From an uncultured Flavobacteriaceae bacterium (GTDB taxonomy: Bacteria; Bacteroidota; Bacteroidia; Flavobacteriales; Flavobacteriaceae), in NCBI GenBank assembly GCA_947501845.1, contig CANMXP010000010.1, positions 1 through 64,000 on the forward strand: DNA of 64,000 nucleotides, in the 5' to 3' direction. This document shows, piece after piece, positions 59,947-64,000 of this stretch. Under the pieces are notes generated by a model. It ran no database searches. It saw only the letters and a program-made list of their open reading frames with translations, and was not told the origin of the DNA. Within the stretch, counting starts at the first letter, position 1. The number at the start of each line of letters is the position of its first letter. Made by a program: the position numbers and the translations under genes.

Positions 59947-60885
59947 ATGAGGACCGTAAAATTACTTTTAAGCTTTGCTTTAATCGCAACATTATTCACA
60001 TCATGTTATACTGAAGTAAATATTGATGATGATGAACCCAGAATATCTATAAATCAATTATTAAACTCGCATGAACTGTGGTATGTTGATATTAATAGTA
60101 CTAAAGGATTTGGTGAAATCCCTTTTTTACAAAAAGCATTCACGATATCTTTTAGAAACGGTGTAATCTATGCGAACAATAATATTGTTGGATTAGGTGA
60201 TAACGGCAATGGTTTTGGTATTGATATCGGGGAATATAATGCATATGATATGGTTTTAGACGTGTCTCATGATATTGATGGGTTTGACACTTTTGACGTT
60301 TTTCAAATAAACAGTAATACTATAGAACTTTATAACCCTAACAACGACACCTCCTATTTTCTAGAAGGTTACCAACGTAGTAATTTCGATTACGATTTTG
60401 TTTTCTATGACAATATTCATTATTTCTTACAAGAATATGAGGCTTGGGAAAAGATTTATACAAGCGAGTTTGGAGCTATAAACGAATTCGATAATGAAAA
60501 TTATTTACAGTTTTTAGCAGGAGGAAACGATTCAACATTTCAAAGCTCACAAGATGAAAGTGGAACTGCAGCAAATAACCTTAGATGGGATTATACAGGG
60601 CTATATGGTATTGGTGATGTTAGTGGCGATATGTATTTAAAAACTTTAACATTAGATTATGATTTCTTCAACAATGAATACTTTGAATTGAGCGTTATAA
60701 ATGACGGAAAGATAGAGTTGTTTCACCCATCATCTGAAACCGTTTATGAGTTTGAAGGCAGAGGGTATATACAATACCTGAAAAATGGAAATACGAAAGG
60801 AAAAGTAAAAACGTCGGTTGATAAGAAACGTAAGTTTAGAAAAAATAAAGTAGATAACCCAAGAGAAAATACCAGGGTTAAATAA
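59947..60885 (+). CDS. Flavobacterial lipoprotein of unknown function
   Basis: 312 residues from the ATG at 59947; the frame also opens at a TTG (59941). SpII signal (LLSFALIATLFTSCYTEV). The mature protein has two related halves with HELWYVDINSTKG ... FLQKAFTISFRNGVIYANNNIVG ... NTIELYNPNNDTSYFLEGYQRSNFDYDFVFYDNIHYFLQEYEAWEKIYTSE and later KIELFHPSSETVYEFEGRGY. From memory, relatives in databases are sometimes named nicotinic acid mononucleotide adenylyltransferase, but no HxGH or nucleotidyl-transferase motif is present; the real nadD is at 61665. The name probably spread from neighbourhood. A sigma-54-type promoter precedes it. Confidence 0.8.
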   Translation: MRTVKLLLSFALIATLFTSCYTEVNIDDDEPRISINQLLNSHELWYVDINSTKGFGEIPFLQKAFTISFRNGVIYANNNIVGLGDNGNGFGIDIGEYNAYDMVLDVSHDIDGFDTFDVFQINSNTIELYNPNNDTSYFLEGYQRSNFDYDFVFYDNIHYFLQEYEAWEKIYTSEFGAINEFDNENYLQFLAGGNDSTFQSSQDESGTAANNLRWDYTGLYGIGDVSGDMYLKTLTLDYDFFNNEYFELSVINDGKIELFHPSSETVYEFEGRGYIQYLKNGNTKGKVKTSVDKKRKFRKNKVDNPRENTRVK

Positions 60886-60898
60886 TAAAAGATATAAA

Positions 60899-60944
60899 GT
60901 GAGATTCGCTCAACTCAGTTGAGCTTATTTTCAAATAGTCTCAC
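60899..60944 (+). other. Double inverted repeat after lipoprotein gene
   Basis: An outer GTGAGA / TCTCAC pair encloses a perfect 7-bp hairpin GCTCAAC-TCA-GTTGAGC (60908-60924). No T run follows, so it may stabilise the 3' end; the true terminator is probably the next hairpin at 60973. Confidence 0.45.
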
Positions 60945-60972
60945 TAAAATTTTGGTTGGTTATTTTTAGTTT

Positions 60973-61009
60973 AGAAACCGCTTAAAGAATTATTCTTTAG
61001 GCGGTTTCT
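60973..61009 (+). terminator. Terminator after lipoprotein gene
   Basis: A 17-bp stem (AGAAACCGCTTAAAGAA / TTCTTTAGGCGGTTTCT, one G-U pair) with a short loop, ending in TTATTTCCC. Long and strong, 88 bp after the stop codon. Confidence 0.75.
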
Positions 61010-61103
61010 TATTTCCCTCAATATAAAAAAATACAAAATTATGTGACCTTATAATTTTTTGAGTGTCTAAAAAGCAGGAACCCTCAAAAAACGATTAAAC
61101 ATT

Positions 61104-61589
61104 ATGGGATTATTCTCATTTATTAAAAATGCTGGTGCTAAGATATTCGGAATTGGCACAACAGATACAGAAGATAGAGCTAAAGCTACTGTAGAAGAAC
61201 TTATATTAGAAAAAGCTGCTGCCGAAAAACTTAAAAAAATAATAGAAGACTTAAAATTAAGAATAGAAAATTTAAATATTTTTATTGATGATGACATAGC
61301 TATTGTCACAGGGTTGGCTTACGATCAGGCTACTAAAGAAAAAGTGGTTTTAGTTGTTGGAAACTCTAAAGGCATAGCACTTGTTGATGATCGAATAGAA
61401 GTAGAACACACAGAACCTGAAGCACAATTCCATACGGTGACAAGTGGTGATACTTTAGGAAAAATAGCAAAGGAGTTTTATGGCGATGCTATGAAGTATC
61501 CAGCTATTTTCGAAGCCAATAAACCAATGCTTACAGACCCTGATAAAATTTACCCAGGACAATTATTACGTATCCCTATCCTTAACTAA
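61104..61589 (+). CDS. LysM domain protein, Kbp/YgaU-like
   Basis: 161 residues. N-terminal helical and BON-like region (residues 1-100, IENLNIFIDDDIAIVTGLAYDQATKEKVVLVVGNSKGIALVDD) and C-terminal LysM (residues 108-160, HTVTSGDTLGKIAKEFYGDAMKYPAIFEANKPMLTDPDKIYPGQLLRIP). BON plus LysM without a signal peptide is the layout of E. coli Kbp (YgaU), a cytoplasmic potassium-binding protein. Function by homology only. Followed by a good terminator. Confidence 0.85.
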   Translation: MGLFSFIKNAGAKIFGIGTTDTEDRAKATVEELILEKAAAEKLKKIIEDLKLRIENLNIFIDDDIAIVTGLAYDQATKEKVVLVVGNSKGIALVDDRIEVEHTEPEAQFHTVTSGDTLGKIAKEFYGDAMKYPAIFEANKPMLTDPDKIYPGQLLRIPILN

Positions 61590-61620
61590 AATCTATTTAA
61601 TAGCATTTTATTTAGGTGAA

Positions 61621-61649
61621 GCCAACTACTATGTAGTTGGCTTTTTTAT
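61621..61649 (+). terminator. Terminator after LysM gene
   Basis: A perfect 10-bp stem (AGCCAACTAC / GTAGTTGGCT) with a TAT loop and a run of six T. It lies 31 bp after the stop codon and before the convergent nadD. Confidence 0.85.
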
Positions 61650-61664
61650 GCTTTAAATAATTTA

Positions 61665-62243
61665 TTATTTGTAAAAATTCATCTCATCTAAATACTCCCA
61701 AACATTTTGGGGGAGCATCGGCTGAATATTTTTACCTGCCTTTATAGAATTACGTATAAAAGTTGAAGATAATTCCATAATAGGCGCATTGATATGATGT
61801 ATTTTTTTATGGTCATCAAATTGTGTTTCCACGGTATCCTTAGAAATACGAGGGTAGACATAAATATGGTGATTCTCAAGAATTATCTCATAATTTTTCC
61901 ATTTATGAAAACTCTTTAAGTTGTCTTCTCCCATAATTAAAGAAAAGGCATTGTCTGGATATTTTTCTTGTAAATAAACAAGTGTATTAATAGTATAGTT
62001 AGGTTGTGGTAAGTTAAATTCTATATCGCTTGGCTTAAGCTTTGCATAGTCCTTAGTAGCTCGATAAACCATTTCTAAACGTTGATAATTGTCCAGTAAA
62101 GTTCTTTTCTTCTTAAATGGGCTATGAGGCGTTACTACAAACCAAACCTGATCTAAATCACTATTTTCTGCTAAATGATTAGCAATCACTAAATGCCCAA
62201 TATGAATAGGGTTAAAAGAACCAAAATACAAGCCAACTTTCAT
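61665..62243 (-). CDS. nadD: Nicotinate-nucleotide adenylyltransferase
   Basis: 192 residues. Transfers AMP to nicotinate mononucleotide in NAD synthesis. GLYFGSFNPIHIGHLVIANH carries the HxGH motif (His14-Ile-Gly-His17), and ELSSTFIRNSI (Ser160-Thr-Phe-Ile-Arg164) is the ISSTxIR motif. Last gene of the minus-strand yicC-gmk-nadD run, 10 bp after gmk. Confidence 0.95.
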   Translation of the reverse strand: MKVGLYFGSFNPIHIGHLVIANHLAENSDLDQVWFVVTPHSPFKKKRTLLDNYQRLEMVYRATKDYAKLKPSDIEFNLPQPNYTINTLVYLQEKYPDNAFSLIMGEDNLKSFHKWKNYEIILENHHIYVYPRISKDTVETQFDDHKKIHHINAPIMELSSTFIRNSIKAGKNIQPMLPQNVWEYLDEMNFYK

Positions 62244-62253
62244 TCTAATACTT

Positions 62254-62847
62254 TTAAGAGTTTAGAAAATCACTAACCAGTTTATGTGCATTTTCAAGAG
62301 CTTTATCTAAATCGTCATTGACAACAATAACATCAAATAAAGGTGCTGTTGCTAATTCTGCTGAAGCTTTTGCAACACGCATATTTATCTTGTCTTCACT
62401 TTCTGTTTTGCGTTTTTTTAGTCTAATTTTTAATTCGTCTATACTTGGTGGTTTTACAAAAACAGCTAGAGTTTGCTCTGGAAATTTTCGTTTTATGCGT
62501 AAACCTCCAGATACATCAATATCAAAAATAACATGTTTACCCAAGGCCCAAATACGTTCTACTTCTGTTTTTAAAGTACCATAAAAATTATCGCGGTATA
62601 CTTCTTCCCATTCTAAAAATTCATCATTTTTAATTTTGGACTTAAACGCTTTTGCCGATAAAAAATAATAATCTTTTGCATCTATTTCTTCGCCTCGTTT
62701 CTCCCTAGAGGTTGCCGATATAGAAAATTCCAAATTCAAGTCTTCAATACCTAATAGATGTTTTACAATAGTTGTTTTTCCAGAACCAGAAGGTGCAGAA
62801 AACACGATGAGTTTACCGTTATTTATATTGTTGTTTTGAGTAATCAA
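62254..62847 (-). CDS. gmk: Guanylate kinase
   Basis: 197 residues. Phosphorylates GMP to GDP. P-loop APSGSGKT (18-25); GMP-binding and lid motifs FSISATSREKRGEEIDAKDYYFLS, GTLKTEVERIWALGKHVIFDIDVSGGLRIK and VVNDDLDKALENAHKLV. No ATG is suitable: an in-frame stop lies at 62853, so TTG at 62847 (MITQNNNINNGKL) is the best start. Between yicC and nadD, a conserved Bacteroidetes order. Confidence 0.93.
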   Translation of the reverse strand: MITQNNNINNGKLIVFSAPSGSGKTTIVKHLLGIEDLNLEFSISATSREKRGEEIDAKDYYFLSAKAFKSKIKNDEFLEWEEVYRDNFYGTLKTEVERIWALGKHVIFDIDVSGGLRIKRKFPEQTLAVFVKPPSIDELKIRLKKRKTESEDKINMRVAKASAELATAPLFDVIVVNDDLDKALENAHKLVSDFLNS

Positions 62848-62900
62848 TAGTTAGAATTATTTTATAATTGATATTTAATCGCACTTCGGCTTTAGTTTAT

Positions 62901-62930
62901 CTTGAGCGCAATCGAAAGGCTCAGTGTCAT
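62901..62930. repeat. CTTGAGCGCAATCGAAAGG repeat
   Basis: CTTGAGCGCAATCGAAAGGC then TCAGTGTCAT in the 103-bp gap between yicC and gmk. The first part matches a short repeat type found scattered in intergenic DNA of many Flavobacteriia, and the fragment at 41356 is related. Confidence 0.55.
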
Positions 62931-62950
62931 ATGTTCGTAAAAAACAGTAA

Positions 62951-63808
62951 TTAAAGCACGTTTAATAATTGTTCTTTAATTTTTTCTAGCTCGTCCTTCA
63001 TTTGAACCACTAATTGCTGCATGGGGGCATAATTACTTTTAGAACCAATGGTATTTATTTCTCTACCCATTTCCTGACTAATAAACCCAAGTTTTTTACC
63101 GTTGGAATCTTTAGAGTTTATACATTCTGTAAAGTAATCCAAATGGTTTTTTAAACGCACTTTTTCTTCGGTAATATCAAACTTTTCAATATAATAAACC
63201 AACTCTTGCTCAAAACGATTTTCATCATATTTCTCTTTTAAATCCTCAACTCCTTTAAGCAAACGCTCACGTACGCCTTCAACACGTTCGGGATCCATAG
63301 CTATAACTTTCTCAAGTATATTCTCAATGGTAATAACCCGTTTGTTAAAATCCTGTTCAAGTACTTTTCCTTCATCTAACCTATGATTAATCAAGTCATC
63401 TACAGCTGTATTAATTTGTGCCTCGATAGCTTTCCACTCATCATCATCAATTTCTTCACGCACTGTATTTAATGCATCTGGAAAACGAACTGCCATTTTA
63501 AGAAGCTCAATAGAATCACCATCAACAACATGTTTTAACTGCTCTATATATTGTTTAACAACTGGTGTGTTTATTTGTGTAGAAGTGTCTTCTGCTGTAG
63601 CTTCAATATAAATAGAGAAATCTACTTTCCCTCGTTCAAGCTTTGAAGCAAGAAGTTTTCGAATGGATAGTTCTTTTTCTCTATAAATTGAGGGCATCCT
63701 CGCATTTAAATCTAAATTTTTACTGTTAAGAGACTTAAGCTCTATGGTTATTTTTTTTGTGGGTAATTGCAATACAGATTTTCCATAACCTGTCATTGAA
63801 TATATCAT
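62951..63808 (-). CDS. yicC: YicC family endoribonuclease-like protein
   Basis: 285 residues. MIYSMTGYGKSVLQLPTKKITIELKSLNSKNLDLNARMP at the start and EQELVYYIEKFDITEEKVRLKNHLDYFTECINSKDSNGKKLGFISQEMGREINTIGSKSNYAPMQQLVVQMKDELEKIKEQL at the end are the two signature regions (YicC_N and DUF1732). Relatives are reported to be endoribonucleases acting on sRNA. First gene of the yicC-gmk-nadD operon. Confidence 0.93.
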   Translation of the reverse strand: MIYSMTGYGKSVLQLPTKKITIELKSLNSKNLDLNARMPSIYREKELSIRKLLASKLERGKVDFSIYIEATAEDTSTQINTPVVKQYIEQLKHVVDGDSIELLKMAVRFPDALNTVREEIDDDEWKAIEAQINTAVDDLINHRLDEGKVLEQDFNKRVITIENILEKVIAMDPERVEGVRERLLKGVEDLKEKYDENRFEQELVYYIEKFDITEEKVRLKNHLDYFTECINSKDSNGKKLGFISQEMGREINTIGSKSNYAPMQQLVVQMKDELEKIKEQLLNVL

Positions 63809-63828
63809 AACGCTTGTATTAAGTTTTG

Positions 63829-63836
63829 CAAAGGTA
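63829..63836 (-). promoter_or_regulatory. -7 element of yicC operon
   Basis: TACCTTTG on the minus strand, 20 bp before the yicC ATG. It matches TAnnTTTG; a clear -33 is not seen. The remaining 164 bp to the window edge show no gene or RNA. Confidence 0.55.
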
Positions 63837-64000
63837 ATTAAAACCTAAGGGATAGAAAACAGATTAGTTTCTATATACTTTCTAATAATTTTAATGAACA
63901 AATAATGTACATGTAGGTATTAGCCTTTTAACTTCAATCTATTTTAATTATCTTAATAGCAAAAAGTTCTAATCCTAAAATTATTGCGTAATTGTATTCA

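Noticed and set aside
59947-60885. Assignment as a second nicotinate-nucleotide adenylyltransferase
   Set aside because: No HxGH or ISSTxIR motif; a lipobox puts it outside the cytoplasm.

Overview
The window is AT-rich DNA from a member of the Bacteroidetes, almost certainly family Flavobacteriaceae. The evidence is the gene content: type B type-IX-secretion C-terminal domains, a PorP/SprF partner gene, an IPExxxVDY-family gene between rnc and pyk, a moxR/bat operon, many SpII lipoproteins, TAnnTTTG-type -7 promoter elements and few Shine-Dalgarno sequences. The species cannot be named from sequence alone. Two SulP transporters with a carbonic anhydrase would suit a marine heterotroph, but that is inference. 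No rRNA, tRNA, CRISPR array, prophage or insertion sequence was recognised.

Layout. 1-4.4 kb: the 3' end of a giant repetitive cell-surface adhesin (BspA-like repeats, eight 99-residue fibronectin-III-like repeats, type B sorting domain), its PorP/SprF partner, and a duplicated hairpin-plus-trailer RNA element. 4.4-9 kb (minus strand): purF, a PfkB kinase, an RNase H with viroplasmin domain, and purN. 9-13.4 kb (plus): acpP, fabF, rnc, an IPExxxVDY gene and pyk. 13.6-29.6 kb: dinB, a CYTH phosphatase, a YCII lipoprotein, an EEP-family hydrolase, penicillin-binding protein 1C, a DUF2071 protein, a second type B sorted protein, a large alpha-2-macroglobulin lipoprotein, an Ntn-hydrolase asparaginase and a CAP lipoprotein. 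29.8-39.2 kb: an ALDH7-type dehydrogenase, a DUF1800/DUF1501 pair, an outer-membrane barrel, an AlbA_2 protein, an HD hydrolase, an SDR and a DUF4382 lipoprotein. 39.3-48.7 kb: the complete moxR-DUF58-bat operon. 48.7-54.8 kb: a putative inorganic-carbon cluster (small membrane protein, SulP, Usp, DUF2490 barrel, SulP-STAS, beta-carbonic anhydrase). 55-64 kb: housekeeping genes (cvpA, a HAD hydrolase, pheS, gpsA, LysM/Kbp-like, nadD, gmk, yicC) with small conserved unknowns between.

How it works together. The adhesin and PorP genes form a secretion-substrate/partner pair. PBP1C and the macroglobulin, adjacent partners in Enterobacteria, sit on the same strand about 3 kb apart. The bat operon encodes two VWA membrane proteins, TPR/SH3 proteins and a MoxR chaperone thought to act at the envelope. 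SulP transporters plus carbonic anhydrase would supply bicarbonate. yicC-gmk-nadD form a minus-strand operon.

The most unusual signals are non-coding or compositional. They are the GC-rich, nearly identical FnIII repeats in an AT-rich genome; the duplicated 44-nt trailer with a compensatory hairpin change; a terminator-like hairpin inside the rnc coding sequence; a 36-bp perfect palindrome after pyk; a 259-bp MITE-like element with inverted ends; several dispersed intergenic repeats, one of which supplies a Shine-Dalgarno-like sequence; and a sigma-54-like promoter before a lipoprotein gene. I found no clearly new multi-gene system. The best candidates are the RNA element after porP and the carbon-uptake cluster.
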